From Prorocentrum cordatum (lineage: Eukaryota; Sar; Dinophyceae; Prorocentrales; Prorocentraceae): DNA of 64,000 nucleotides. The notes below the pieces were generated by a model. It was not told the origin of the DNA and ran no database searches. It saw nothing but the letters and a program-made list of their open reading frames with translations. Positions 1-10,386 of the stretch are shown one piece after another. The first letter of the stretch is position 1. Each line of letters opens with the position of its first letter. The stretch covers positions 200,565-264,564 of the forward strand of contig CAUYUJ010003869.1 in assembly GCA_963575745.1 (NCBI GenBank), read 5' to 3'. The position numbers and the translations under genes were made by a program.

Positions 1-1423
1 CCACGGCTGGTCCGGGTGGTCGCCGCACGCCTCCGTCACGAAGTTGCGGATCGCGAAGCCGTCGGCGGCGGGCTCCGTCTTCGGCTCCTTGGCGCCGACG
101 ATCATCACGAGGATGCCGCTCGCCAGCCGTCGCCCACCGTCACCTGGGAGCGTGATGCTGATGAGGCCAGTGGGGGGCGTCGACGCCCAGGCCAGCTCCG
201 CCGGCACCAGGCGCGCGTCGCTCGGAGGGACGAGGTTGGGCTCGGGCACGTCGAAGTGCCGGCACTGGGCGGCCACGACACTCAGCGACGGCACCGTGCT
301 GTCCTTCGGGGTGTCGAACCGCACGCGCAGGCGCGCCCTCGAGAAAACGAGACTGCCGGCGCTTGCCTGCTCGATGAACTCCTCCTTGTCCTTCGTGTCC
401 GTCAGCGTCAGCGCGACTTTCTCGGTCATATCTGCAGTGGCGGTGTGGGCGAAGTCCGCGACGTCGACCTTGGCCCAGATGCGCGTCTTGTCCTTGTTGA
501 GGAGGTCCTCGGCGCCCGCGCTTTGCAGAGACCAGGGCGCCCGTGATCTCGAAGAGCGTCTGGGATAGGGGCTTCTTGAAGTGCGCGGCGCGCTCCAGGA
601 CACCTACGTGAGCGCTGCATGCCGGCCCGCTCCCCCAGTCGCGGCTGCTCTCCCACTTGGACAAGCTCTCCTTGTTCTCCGCCGGCAGAGCTTGCAGGTT
701 GCTTTCACCGAGCGCCCGGGCGATGGGCCTGTCGCCGGACGCCTTCAGCACGAGCGTCTCCTTGCGGGCGGTCAAGTGGATACCCCCGGAGCTCTCCGCC
801 ACTAGGTAGGCGCCGTGCACGTACAACGGCTTGAACTTTTCGATATCACTCGCCAGGTGCTGGGTGTCGGGCCGGAAAATGAGCGGCATCTCCTTCCCCG
901 AGGCGTTCGACAGGGTCACCTTGACGTTGGAGTTGCCCTCCGTCGCGCCCGCAGACCCTGAGACTTCCGCAGCGACGGCCGTGACGTCGACGAGCTGGCT
1001 GGTCTCCAGCTCGAGCAGGTCGAAGGTGGTCATCGGCGGCTCCGCTTCGGAAGGGATGGCCTTGGCAGCGTCGCCCGTGATCAGCTTGGTGGAGAGCGGC
1101 TTGTGCCCCAGATTGAGGACGAAGGGGTGGGGGCACGACTGGAACTGCGGCTTCTTGACCTGCATCTTCATCTTGGTGAACTCGTGCACGGTGTCTTTCT
1201 TGTACTTCTTCGTCAACGCATCGACGACCTTGGCGCGCTGCTGCTCCTGTCCGAAGACGACGGCCTCGCCCTTCGTGTACAGCCCAGATTTGGACACCAG
1301 CGTGCAAGAGAACACGTGCATGTTTTTGCCCGCCACTTCCCGACTGTCGGGAAAGAGAACGCGGGCTTGCAAAGTCTTGCACGCCGCGTTCGTGTTGTTC
1401 ACTTGCTCCAGGGGGTCCGACAT
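1..1423 (-). CDS. OB-fold (RPA-like) ssDNA-binding protein, partial, one frame change
   Basis: The chosen start is the ATG at 1421-1423 (protein begins MSDPLEQ); the upstream extension of the frame is low-quality sequence. Codons run leftward to about 530, where the sensible frame moves by one base and continues open to position 1, so the C-terminus lies outside the window. Residues about 133-230 read like an OB fold: a strand with LVDVTAV, an acidic/serine loop, VKVTLSNASGKEMPLIF, then a second half ending in YLVAE. This pattern is typical of replication protein A large-subunit domains. RPA-like proteins are known passengers of some Helitrons and Helentrons, where they are thought to bind the displaced single strand. 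The gene lies downstream of the Helitron helicase on the same strand and shares its upstream 18-bp motif. The family call is by eye; a non-RPA OB protein is the main alternative. Confidence 0.5.
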
Positions 1424-2384
1424 CGCGCCGCCTTGGCACAGATTAGGAAGCGGAAAGCCAGGGAGAAGGCGAAGTGAGTCGCGCGGCTCGAGCAACAATG
1501 GCGCCAGGTCGGGTTGCCACACCGTGCGATTTGGCAGCGCGAGTGCTGAAATGGGGGGCCGCCGCGCTGCCCCCGCCTGCTCCCCCGGGCGGCGAATCGC
1601 TGAGCGCTGCAACCCAGCTCGGCCCTGAATATACCGCGTCAGGGGGAAAGGGTGGACATGTTTTTCAAATGTCTCTCCAGCCCGAGAGAACCCGGGGCGG
1701 CCGCCGCTCGGGTTGCCGCACCTTGCGATTCGGCCGCGCGCAAGATGAAACTGTAAGGTCGCGTAGACAGATCTCGTCCTGCATTACCCAGCAGCCATGG
1801 CGGTCCGGGGTTGCCGTTGCGGGGTTGCCACGCCTTGCGATTGGGCTGCGAAATTACCGCTGGGTAAGGAGAGGGAACACATGTTGGTCGGAATGACCCC
1901 CTCCCCCCCTCCTGAGAGGACCTGGGGATGCCGCCGCTCGGGCGGCCGAGCCTTGCGATTCGGCGGCGCGACCGATGACGCGACATGGTTGCGTAGAGTC
2001 CTCTGGGGGGAAGTGAAAGCGCGACGCTGGCTCCGCAGTTGCGCCCCCTGGCGCCCAATGGCCGGGCGCGGCCACCTCCCTGGGCGCCCCAGAGTACTTC
2101 GAGGAAGGGAGGGGGTTGAAATGTTGTCCTGAAGCGCTACTCAGCCCGAGAGGACCCAGGTGCGCCGTCGCCAGGGTTGCCACACCTTGCGATTCAAATA
2201 CGCGCATTATGCAACATGATCTGATAAGATATGTTGGCAGTCCGAGTGAGGAGGCCGGAATGTTTTCTCTCTGGCCCGCGGTCGCCCCACGCCCTGGGGT
2301 GGCGAATTATGGCGTGCGTTCGGCTGCGGCGTGGCGCCGAGGCACCTGGCCGCGCCGCTCGCGCGGCGTGCTCCGCGCGAGCGG
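1424..2384. repeat. Intergenic block with five copies of the 18-bp motif
   Basis: Non-coding stretch between the OB-fold gene and the helicase C-terminus. It holds GTTGCCACACCTTGCGAT or close variants at 1513-1530, 1712-1729, 1824-1841, 1942-1959 (most diverged) and 2176-2193, all in one orientation. Several sit in longer degenerate units that include a CAGCCCGAGAGGACC-like stretch and an ATGTTtt-like stretch. The block lies where a promoter of the minus-strand OB-fold gene would be expected. Confidence 0.8.
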
Positions 2385-2387
2385 CTA

Positions 2388-3723
2388 CTGCTTTGCCACT
2401 GGCTTCACTTTCTGGGAAGATGCCACGGGGCGTTTCTTGAGCGATGCGCGGGCCAGGCGCCGACACCACTCCCCGCTCGCGTCATATCCTGCGTTCCAGG
2501 CGGTAAGATCACGCGTGTGCTGCAATCCGTACAAATGCTTGAGGCCGCCCATCTTCTTCGGCGGTAGCCGGAGAACTCGCAGGCCACTGCGCTTGCGCAC
2601 GCGGGAAACGTCGACGTAGAACCCTTTCAAGTCCAGATGAGGCGGAAAAGGCCGCGGCGCAATGCTAAGGATGAGCTCGTCCTTGGTCTTCCCCTGCAGC
2701 TTATAGTCCGTGACGGCGAAGGCAAGCGTGATCGCGTGGCCGCGGTAGCGGACAGATTTGGGCATGGCCTTCAGGCATGAGAACAAAGACGTCATGTCAT
2801 GCCCTTGCATGTGCCTGCTGCAGAGAATAGGCACCACCACGGCATCGTCAACGAGGCTCTCGATTCCTGCGCCATCGTCGCCGTCTGGAAGCACGAGTTG
2901 GACATTGACGCTGAGCGGGGGCACGTCCAACACAGTTCTGCGATGCCCGGCGGCGGCGGCGCCTCTGCGGCAGCTCGTCAAAGCGGGCGGAGCCAGGGGG
3001 GGTGCAACCCCGGCAGTGCTTCGTCGGAGGCGGGGCTACGGATGGCAGCCCCTCCAATGAAACGCGCCGCCCTCTTGTCTCACGCTCGTTTTGACTGCCG
3101 CCAACCTGCGCCCATGTCTTCCTCGAGCTCGCCCTGCGCAGTGACTGAGTGCATGCACCCGCAGGCCGCGTTGACCAAGAACTTTTAGGCTGAATGTTTT
3201 CAGTGAGCATGGCTGGCGCGCCTCAGACGAAAATACCCCCATAGCCCTGGCTCGTTCTCGTAGAGCTCGTCGAGGTCCGCGCCGTCAAGGAGTTCGGCTG
3301 CCTTGCCAGTCAGAGGGAGCTTCCAGGTCAAAAGGGGTAGCTGGAACGCCCTCGCAAACGCCTCCACCTGCAAGCGATTCAGTTTGCGCCGCTCGAAGTT
3401 GGACAGGACCGCAATGGTGGCAGAAGCCCGAGCCGGGTTTGTCTGGACGTCTCGCAGAAACTTCTTACAAATGGTTGACCAACGAACATGGCACTGGCGT
3501 TGGACAGCTCGTGTGGCGTAACTGCAGCAACTCCTTTTGAAAGGCCGGGTCGTCGGCGGCTCGCATCTGCTGCGTCAGGACAGTTCTGCGCGCCTGATGG
3601 CCGACCAGACCGCCCTCGCCCAGCCCGACGCCCCTCCCTCGTCTGATGGGGAATGTTTCCAAGCCGCCAGACAGAAACTGGAAGTCCCCAGGATGGGCCC
3701 ATCGCAAGCGTACAGGTTTGGGC
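2388..3723 (-). pseudogene. Helitron PIF1 helicase, C-terminal part in several frames
   Basis: Continues the helicase from the large open frame that stops at 3724. Recognisable pieces, in order, are LTQQMRAADDPAFQKELLQL (3707-3465 frame), a stretch beginning VLSNFERRKLNRLQVEAFAR and running to LDGADLDELYENEPGL (next frame, about 3470-3230), PAMLTENIQP just after, and finally FAVTDYKLQGKT and FYVDVSRVRKRSGLRVL (2981-2388 frame). The last two correspond to the SF1 helicase motifs near the PIF1 C-terminus (nucleotide and DNA contacts). At least three frame changes separate the pieces, so a continuous helicase cannot be made from this sequence as it stands. Confidence 0.8.
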
Positions 3724-6700
3724 TCAGGGTTGGGCTAGGGCGGCATGGCCAGCCACGAGAGCCTGTCGGAAGAACTCCAACCCCTTGGCCGTCGTGCTGG
3801 TCGGGTCGAGCGGCCCAGTCCCTCGCATCAGTTCGGGCACCTCCGTCGCGGCGAGCTGCTCGGCCATGGAGACGCCACCAGGCGGCGGCTTCTGCCAGAA
3901 ATCGCCAGTCAGAATGATGGCAATCCCGCCGAACGGAGCGTCAGGTTCGCCCAGGAGGCGTCTTAGCTGCGTGTCGACGAGGCTGAGGGCCTGGGCGACC
4001 AGGAAGGAACACTCATCGATGACGAGAACCAGCAAGTCCCGCGGGCGGCAGACAGCTTGAGTGAAGTCCGCTCGGAGAGCCTGCAGCGCATCGTCCGTCA
4101 TGCGCGCCGCGCCGGCCATGTTCGCGAAATCGATCTTCAAGAGAGAACACAGCGTGGGGGGCCCGAAGGGCGCAGACGCGACGCCCGTCCATGCCGTGAC
4201 GACCATGACGCCCAGCCTCCGCTCTGCGATAGTGGTCTTCAGAGCCTCCAAGAGGACGCTTTTGCCGACGCCGCCAGCGCCCTGGGGCAAATGTATCTGG
4301 GACAAGCCCGCAGCCGCCAAACTCTCCGCAGCGTTGGCGCGCGGTTGGTTGGCCGCCCGCGCCTGCGCCAAGTGCTGCTGCACGGACAGGTGGTCCCTGG
4401 CGAACTGGCGCTGCGGGGGGTTCAGAGGAGGGGGCGGCCTTGGCGCCCCTGCGAGGAGCACGCCGCACTGTCGCTTCCATTCGGCCACCTCCACCGCAAA
4501 CTCCTGCTGAGTGATGTCTGCGAAAGCCGGCGGGACGGACCCGCCGTCAGCGACAAGGCGGTTCGCGGCCTCTCGCGGGGACGGGAGCGCCGCCATGTCC
4601 TGAGAGCGAGGATTGGCAATCGTCTGCAGCACCGCGGCCATGCGGCCCCCGTCCTCCTGGAATCCCATGGTCGCGCGGCCCGTCGGCGACGGGGCGTCAG
4701 CAGGCCAAGTGGGCGAGGTCGTGCTCGAGGAAGCCGCCTGAGAAAGTCGCCGTAGAGAGGCAAAGTTGTCGTCGCCCCACGACTCTGCCTGCGCGGCGCG
4801 ATTGATACATCGAGCGTCAGCCCTGCGGGCGGCCCGGGCCTTGATATCTGCAATGTCATCCGCTGCCTTCCTGGACGTCGCGTCTGGCCCAGCGGCGGGG
4901 TCATCTGCAGCAGCGCTGAGGTGGTCGTCTCTCCATAGCGTCCGGTTGCGACATCGCCAGGCGTTCATAGTCTTTGCCTGACTTGTGCTCGAGGCGAGTG
5001 CCTGGGAAACCTGCTCTATTCGAAACAGGCGCCCCTGGGCGATGCGAGTGTGGACGTCCTCCTGGGCAGGGGTCTTCCGGCGCATTCGCGTGGAAGCGGG
5101 CGGGGCCCCCGCGGCATCGGAGTCCAAGCGGCCAAGGAAAGCCTGCCAACCTGCGGGCGCGATGTCTACTCCAGACGCGGTGCTCGCATGCCATGGGGAG
5201 AACACGGCCATGAAGTAATCTGCGTGCAGACGCTCCTTGCGCTGCCGCGCCATCGTCTGCTTCCCCCTGGCATGGTCCAGTACAGGAGGGAGCCGCGGCG
5301 GTGGCTGCCCAACAAAAATGGGAACGTCAAATTTGGCCTTGGCTTTGATTTCGTACTCAGCCGCCAACGGGTGGGGCTCCAGGAGCTCGCAGGTAGCATT
5401 CGGGCGTCTGCCAGGCTTCTGGCTTCGCTCGTCTGCCCTGGACATCTTCGCCACCTGCATGGACATGACGAACTCGTCAAAGGTCAGAGGCAACAGCTGC
5501 AAGGATCGGTAAGCATAGTGCTCTGCTTGTGAGACTGCGATGGACTCGCCGTTGGTCGTCTTGTAGATGCTGCAAGTGCCCTGGCGGACAGGTGCGTCCA
5601 CGTGCTCCGCCGCGTCGACCACGTCCGGGGGGCCCCCGTGGGCGGCATCTCCCGTTGAGCCGCACTCCGACGCGGGAGTCGCCGAGGAGGCCTTGCCGGC
5701 CGCCGGGGAGGCGGAGGCTGTAGACAGCAAGGCACCGCCGCGCTGGAGCTCTTGCAGCAGGTGCACCGCGTCCCAAACGTACGAGTTCACGAAGCTGTGA
5801 GAGTGCCCGCTGGAAGACACGCCCATGGCGATGGCGGCAGCTTGAGCGGGCGCTAGCTCCGTGGCAGCCGAGTTGAGCACGCGCTGCAAGAAGTGCTTCG
5901 CTGCTCTGTCGCCCGTGTCACCGTCGATGGCGCTGGAAGAGTAGCGATCGATGTGGTCGCGAGCGTCTGCGAGGACGGACAGGGAGGCAGCCAACTCGCA
6001 CGCGTCCTTGACCATGTACTTGCACATGTACATGCCCGCGGCCTTCGCAGAGTCCCCAGCGCCCAGGAGCAGCGGCGCTGTGTTGGAGCCCAAAGACCCA
6101 GAGAGGACGGGGCAGTATTCAACCAACCATGCGTTCCGGCACGACATGCCGCGCCAAGCCCGGATCAATTTGAGGGCCTCCTCGTTGGAGCAATCGCGCA
6201 TGCGATCGCCAAGAGCGGGAGGGAGTTCGCGCCGCTCCAAGAGGTAACGCAGCTCGTCCCTGACGGAGCCGACTAAGCGGAGCGCCTCGGAGCCGGCCAT
6301 GGCCTCAGCGTCAGCCTCAGAGAGGCCCATGACATGCTGAAGAGTCGGGAACGAGGTGCTGTCCGGAGCGATGCGTGGTCTGCAGAGCTCGTAAGACAAA
6401 CAGGCGGCAGCGCCGCTGTCGTGCCGCGGCGCTGCACGTCGAGTCCAGAATCGGGACGGCGCTCGGCAGTCGGCGCACGCCCATTGCACGCGCCCGCCTG
6501 GAGTAGCCATGGCCTGGTCGGCACCAGGGTCGTCTGCATCGGGGTTGGCAAGCTCGCCGGCGAGCGCGCGCGTCTCGGGCACTGGGTGTCCTGCGGGCCG
6601 GGCCATCCTGCATCCATCTTTTCCTGATGCCCCCTTGTGGCACGTGCTGGCGTGCTGGTGGAAGCCGGTGGTGGCGGCTGTGATGGCAGCGCCGATGTCG

Positions 6701-7569
6701 AAGGAAAGGCTGTCAGCATCGCTGAGCACCTGGCGCGTTTGGAAATACGGCAGCTTCGCGGCGGGGACGCGGAGCAGACGGCGAGAGAGGTCCAGGGCGT
6801 GGATCTCCGGGGAAACGTAGGCGCGGTACACGGTATCCAACGCCTGGCACACCACAGTCTCCAGCGCTGGGAAGCCCGCGACGTCGGCCAAGAGCTCCGG
6901 GGTGGCGCCCGCGTGAACGGAGGCGTGGAAATGGAAAGACTTTCGCTGGTTGGTTTCGTGGACGAAGCTCCATCCGAACGGCGTCCCCAGGAAGCCTTTT
7001 GGGGCGTCCTCCGCGCCGACGCTCTTTTTCCTGCGGTGGTTCGGCGGTAGGGCCACGAGCTCCGTGAAAATGGCTTCAGACATCTGCTCGTAGACGAGGG
7101 TGGTGGCCACCGGGTTCATGGTCGCAAGTGTCTGCAGGAAGGCCTCGTCCAGGTCGAACTTGTACGTTGCGTCAGGCGAGCATGCCAGGGACTCCTCGCA
7201 AAGTCTCTGCACGGCGTCCTCAGGCGCCTCTCCGCGAAGCACGGGTAGTAGAGCGTCCGGACTCGAAGGGAAGACGTCGGCCTTTCCAGCGCGGTAGCTC
7301 AGCTGGATCGCCTTGCAAGGGGCATCTACGCTGACGCCGCCGTCAACACCTCCGCCGATGACCCCCTGCCGCCCGAGGCTGCGGAGCACAGACGCCATGA
7401 CGCACTGTCGCCGACGCGACCCAGGCGCGGGCCGGCAGGGGGGTCGGCGGAGGAGCATCGCGCTGCGATGGGCGACAGCGGCTTCGCACAGACGCCCCCC
7501 TCCTTCGGTTGGTGGACGTCGTCGGGGGCGCACGTGAGGAAGGCGGAGGCGGGGCCGAAGCGACGCCAC
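3724..7569 (-). CDS. Helitron Rep/helicase, 1281-codon open frame
   Basis: Largest open frame of the element. The first about 80 codons overlap the preceding frame and are probably not used. From about residue 85 it reads as Helitron_like_N: MNPVATTLVYEQMSEAIF, then KGFLGTPFGWSFVHETNQRKS, then the metal-binding HUH motif HFHASVH at residues 213-219. A cysteine/histidine patch follows (CHKGASGKDGCRMARP). The catalytic two-tyrosine motif is YMCKY, Y514 and Y518, which would nick and join DNA during rolling-circle replication. The PIF1 helicase begins near 1060 with Walker A at 1097-1104 (K1103) and Walker B at 1185-1186 (DE). The frame stops at 3724, inside the helicase, and continues in other frames downstream. 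All key Rep residues and both Walker motifs are present. Confidence 0.88.
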   Translation of the reverse strand: MASLRPRLRLPHVRPRRRPPTEGGGRLCEAAVAHRSAMLLRRPPCRPAPGSRRRQCVMASVLRSLGRQGVIGGGVDGGVSVDAPCKAIQLSYRAGKADVFPSSPDALLPVLRGEAPEDAVQRLCEESLACSPDATYKFDLDEAFLQTLATMNPVATTLVYEQMSEAIFTELVALPPNHRRKKSVGAEDAPKGFLGTPFGWSFVHETNQRKSFHFHASVHAGATPELLADVAGFPALETVVCQALDTVYRAYVSPEIHALDLSRRLLRVPAAKLPYFQTRQVLSDADSLSFDIGAAITAATTGFHQHASTCHKGASGKDGCRMARPAGHPVPETRALAGELANPDADDPGADQAMATPGGRVQWACADCRAPSRFWTRRAAPRHDSGAAACLSYELCRPRIAPDSTSFPTLQHVMGLSEADAEAMAGSEALRLVGSVRDELRYLLERRELPPALGDRMRDCSNEEALKLIRAWRGMSCRNAWLVEYCPVLSGSLGSNTAPLLLGAGDSAKAAGMYMCKYMVKDACELAASLSVLADARDHIDRYSSSAIDGDTGDRAAKHFLQRVLNSAATELAPAQAAAIAMGVSSSGHSHSFVNSYVWDAVHLLQELQRGGALLSTASASPAAGKASSATPASECGSTGDAAHGGPPDVVDAAEHVDAPVRQGTCSIYKTTNGESIAVSQAEHYAYRSLQLLPLTFDEFVMSMQVAKMSRADERSQKPGRRPNATCELLEPHPLAAEYEIKAKAKFDVPIFVGQPPPRLPPVLDHARGKQTMARQRKERLHADYFMAVFSPWHASTASGVDIAPAGWQAFLGRLDSDAAGAPPASTRMRRKTPAQEDVHTRIAQGRLFRIEQVSQALASSTSQAKTMNAWRCRNRTLWRDDHLSAAADDPAAGPDATSRKAADDIADIKARAARRADARCINRAAQAESWGDDNFASLRRLSQAASSSTTSPTWPADAPSPTGRATMGFQEDGGRMAAVLQTIANPRSQDMAALPSPREAANRLVADGGSVPPAFADITQQEFAVEVAEWKRQCGVLLAGAPRPPPPLNPPQRQFARDHLSVQQHLAQARAANQPRANAAESLAAAGLSQIHLPQGAGGVGKSVLLEALKTTIAERRLGVMVVTAWTGVASAPFGPPTLCSLLKIDFANMAGAARMTDDALQALRADFTQAVCRPRDLLVLVIDECSFLVAQALSLVDTQLRRLLGEPDAPFGGIAIILTGDFWQKPPPGGVSMAEQLAATEVPELMRGTGPLDPTSTTAKGLEFFRQALVAGHAALAQP

Positions 7570-8160
7570 ATTGCATACAGTTTCGTAATCTCGCCTGCTC
7601 GTTCATCTCCGCTCCATGGCACCACCTTGCCCGCGGATGCCGTGAACCGCAAGACTTGCTTCAACAAGTCTCTGGCGCTCTTGCTCGCGGGGTCCTCCTT
7701 GGCAACGCGCAAGCGCTCGAGGTGCGCGTCCTTGTCGGCCATCATGTTCGCGAACGTCTGGAAACTGTCCGGATCAGTCTTCACGCGGACGCCGACCCCC
7801 TTCGCGGCAGCGTGTCTTTGGACTTGGTTGGCAAGCAAGAAGAGTAAACTTGGCTGCTGCGCGAAGCTGTTGTGGAATTGCGTGAGCAGGTGGCGGGAGT
7901 CGTGGGCGCCCACCGAACCTTTGGAGCGGAGGCCCTGGCGCAGTGGGAATAGGTGCCAGAATGCCCCGTACAGGATGTCGCCGTTGTTCGTGAACTCGTT
8001 CATGGGCCGCAACTCCCGCGCGCAGGGGCGCTCCCGCAGCGAGGCAGTGGCGCCGTTCGAAGACTTCATAGCCTTTGCGAGCGGAGCGGAAGAATCGTCG
8101 CCAGGGTGCCCGCTCCCCTCGCGCAGAACGTCCATGAGACCATCGAAAATGGTGCCGCGG
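7500..8160 (-). pseudogene. Helitron_like_N amino-terminal part
   Basis: Frame following a shift near 8150. It reads FDGLMDVLREGSGHPGDD, then PMNEFTNNGDILYGAFWHLF followed by PLRQG, the usual entry to the Helitron helicase-like N domain. About 100 residues later comes FGPASAFLTCAPDDVHQP, equivalent to the family's FlTfTpDD strand. The frame then becomes implausible, and the large downstream frame (from about 7400) takes over, so a second frame change or small intron lies at about 7400-7480. Confidence 0.75.
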
Positions 8161-9132
8161 GTCGGTGGTGCGCGCGATCACGCCCACGGGGTCAAGGGCG
8201 ACAGGCGGCGCCGGATCCCCACCTGCAGACGTGGAGAAGTGCATGGCCTGAAGGTCGTCGCGCATAGCCACATCTCTGACGTTTGCCACGTCAGATGGTA
8301 GACTGGCTTGTTCCACGGCGTCGTCGACTACGCAGCGAGCCTGCGCGGCCAGCCGGTCGTGCAGCGACGCGAGCAGGCGTCCAAGCTCGTCGACTGAAGG
8401 CAATGCCATGTCGGAGACGTGCTCGAGAGCTTGTCGCAGCGCGAGGTGGTTGTACAAGACGTGAGGGCGCGTTTGCATTGCCGGCGCAGAGAGTGCCCGA
8501 CGCTCCAGGCCCGTAGTCTTCCCGTCGGGGCCAACGAACAACAGCTGCACATTCGCCAAGATGTTTGCCAAACGAGCTTCGTCGAAGTGTTTGCCCAATG
8601 CGGCCGGCCCGTCCTGGAGGAAAGATATCATGTGTCCCCGGAGCACCGTGCGGGGCGCCACCGTGGCGCGTCGCTGCGGCACGTGTACCTTCGCCACAAG
8701 ACTGCACGCGCGAACGTCAGCCAGAGCAAGAGCCTCAAGCTCGGAAGGAGCGTCCAGGCCCAGCCGACACAATAGTCCAAAGTCAACGCCTGCTGCAATT
8801 GCGAAGGGCGGCGGGGAAGCACCTTTGTTGACGGCCGCTCGATGGCACACAGGGCGCAGGAACACGAAGTGTGGGCCCTGACCGTCAACGTTGACCAACT
8901 CTGGGTGGACGTGGAAATGGTTGCCTCGAGGGTCCCGCCAGTAGCTCCTCAGCAACGCTGTATGGACGACGCGGGACGCGCCGTCCGCATTGGCCATGTC
9001 GACCGCGGGCATGTCGTTCAGCGCTTGCATGTCGGCGTCGGAGTACCGGATCCAGTGATCATGTGGAAGAGACTCTAAAGAGCACTTCTCCTCGGCGGGG
9101 TGCTGGGGTCCCTGCGGCCGCGAGTCCCGCAT
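8140..9132 (-). pseudogene. DUF6570-like region of the Helitron polyprotein
   Basis: Residues include GASRVVHTALLRSYWRD, PHFVFLRPVCH, LSALEA-like helices (DAPSELEALALADVRACSLV) and TVLRGHMISFLQDGPAAL. The last part matches the family pattern in which an arginine-rich 'R.YRSIVKV' segment is followed by 'LKGHVIAF.QD', and this domain normally precedes Helitron_like_N. The frame overlaps the OTU frame at its start (9132 against 9075), implying a frame change there. The function of DUF6570 is not established. Confidence 0.65.
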
Positions 9133-9968
9133 CCTGGCAGGAGAGCGTCGTGGGACATTGCGTCGGCATAAGAGGAGACCAGCCTGCGCTCGTCGGCCTC
9201 CGTGACAGAGCAGTACCGGACCACGTCATCTGCGATCCGTTGCTTCAGGTGGTCTGCAGGGGGGGCAGCTTCGGACGCGGCGCGGAGGCGCCAAGAGTTC
9301 CTGGAGACCTTGTAGCCGGATTCGTCGTGATGGCGGTCCAGCAAGGCAAAAGCGTCATCAGACTGAGCGGCGTGGAGGGCACGGCGCGTCCTGTGGCGTT
9401 CGCTCTCCCGCTGGCGGACGTGCGGTTCCTTCTGGTACTCCTTCTGTCGCTGGCGGACGCGTGGGTCCTGACGATGCGTCCTCATGCGGGCAGCATCGGC
9501 TGCAGGCCCCAGTCGCAGTGCGGAGTAGTGTTCCTGGCCCCTCCTGCGCTCGTCCAACTACAAGTACACCGGGTCTGCGGGGTTGGACTCATCGCACCCA
9601 GGAGGTATGAGGACGGTCGGCCGTTGAGTGGACTCGCGCCTCCAGACGGCGATAGGTCGGCCGAGAAGCCTGCACGCAGCTTGTAGTGAGACGTTGTCCC
9701 CCCAAGCACCGTTGGCTGCTTGGCGTAACCAGGCGGAAAGTTTCCTCGGTTGGTTGGGCCCCGTGAAGAAGTCGAGGAAGTAGCCTCGGTGGGTGCCGAC
9801 ATGTTCGACCACCTGCTGTCGCATCCGAGCGTGCCCTTCAAATCCGTTACCTCGGCCTCGACGATGCATGGACATGGAGCGGTACTGGCAGTGACCGTCC
9901 CCTGGAATCTCTACTCGTTGAAGCATGTGTCGGACTCCTTCGAGCTGCTGAGATAGAACGGCCGCCAT
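9075..9968 (-). pseudogene. OTU-family cysteine protease domain with in-frame TAG
   Basis: The start is the ATG at 9968. The catalytic box is GDGHCQYRS, giving Asp24 and Cys27. The mid-domain segment WGDNVSLQAACRLLGRPIAV is typical of OTU deubiquitinase-like folds. The catalytic histidine is His147 in EHYSAL, followed by an arginine-rich, probably coiled region. Asp, Cys and His all lie in one frame, but a TAG codon at 9558-9560 (codon 137) interrupts it ten codons before the histidine. OTU domains at the N-terminus are known in several eukaryotic Helitron proteins; their role there is unproven. Readthrough, a recent nonsense mutation and a base-call error are all possible. Confidence 0.8.
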
Positions 9969-10100
9969 CGCCTCTGCAGCTGCCTGTGTGCGGGGGGGGA
10001 GATTCTATGTGCAACATGGGGTCCCTGTTTAGGGTGAGTGGGGGCTTCTGCAAAGGAAGAAACACATGGCGTGCAGGAGCTGGGAAGAAGCACGGGTAGA

Positions 10101-10354
10101 GTTGCCACGCATTGCGATATGGTTGATTGGGAGAGCGATACAGTTTAGAATCAAACAGGCCGCTGGTGTAGTCTGTGTGCACGAAAAGGGTTGCCACACC
10201 TTGCGATGTCGCTGGGCTCGTGGGATTGCGGGTGGGGTGGCCAGGCCAAGGTTGCCACACTTTGCGATGCGCTGAACGGGAAGGATGCGCGGCTTGTTTC
10301 GAAGAAGATTGCAACTCGAGTGTTTGCGCAGCAGGGGTTGCCACACCTTGCGAC
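10101..10354. promoter_or_regulatory. Four-copy 18-bp motif cluster upstream of the OTU start
   Basis: GTTGCCACACCTTGCGAT variants lie at 10101-10118, 10190-10207, 10251-10268 and 10337-10354, spaced 61-89 bases and all in one orientation. They begin 133 bases upstream of the first Helitron ATG (9968, minus strand). Sequence between copies is not repeated. Position and multiplicity suggest a promoter, enhancer or transposase-binding array; this is inference. Confidence 0.6.
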
Positions 10355-10386
10355 TTGCTCGATACAGAGTCGACTCGGTTGAGGTG

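Larger units (their letters stand above)
2388..9968 (-). mobile_element. Helitron (OTU-DUF6570-Rep-PIF1 helicase type), degenerate
   Basis: Contiguous minus-strand coding remains of one rolling-circle transposon. In 5'-3' order of the element they are OTU cysteine protease (9968-9075), a DUF6570-like region (9132-8150), Helitron_like_N/Rep (8160-5900) and PIF1-family helicase (about 4300-2388). Signature residues are present: an HUH motif (HFHASVH), the Y-x3-Y motif (YMCKY), Walker A (GAGGVGKS) and Walker B (VIDECS). The reading frame changes several times and there is one in-frame TAG, so it is either decayed, contains small introns, or has indel errors. The true termini (5'-TC, 3' hairpin plus CTRR in classical Helitrons) were not identified. 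The element may extend right to about 10.4 kb and left past the window through the OB-fold gene. Confidence 0.9.

Noticed and set aside
140-1612. Taking the whole 490-codon minus frame as the OB-fold gene
   Set aside because: The first 63 codons upstream of MSDPLEQ look non-coding, and the last 130 codons are a wrong-frame reading; the neighbouring frame there gives a much more protein-like sequence.
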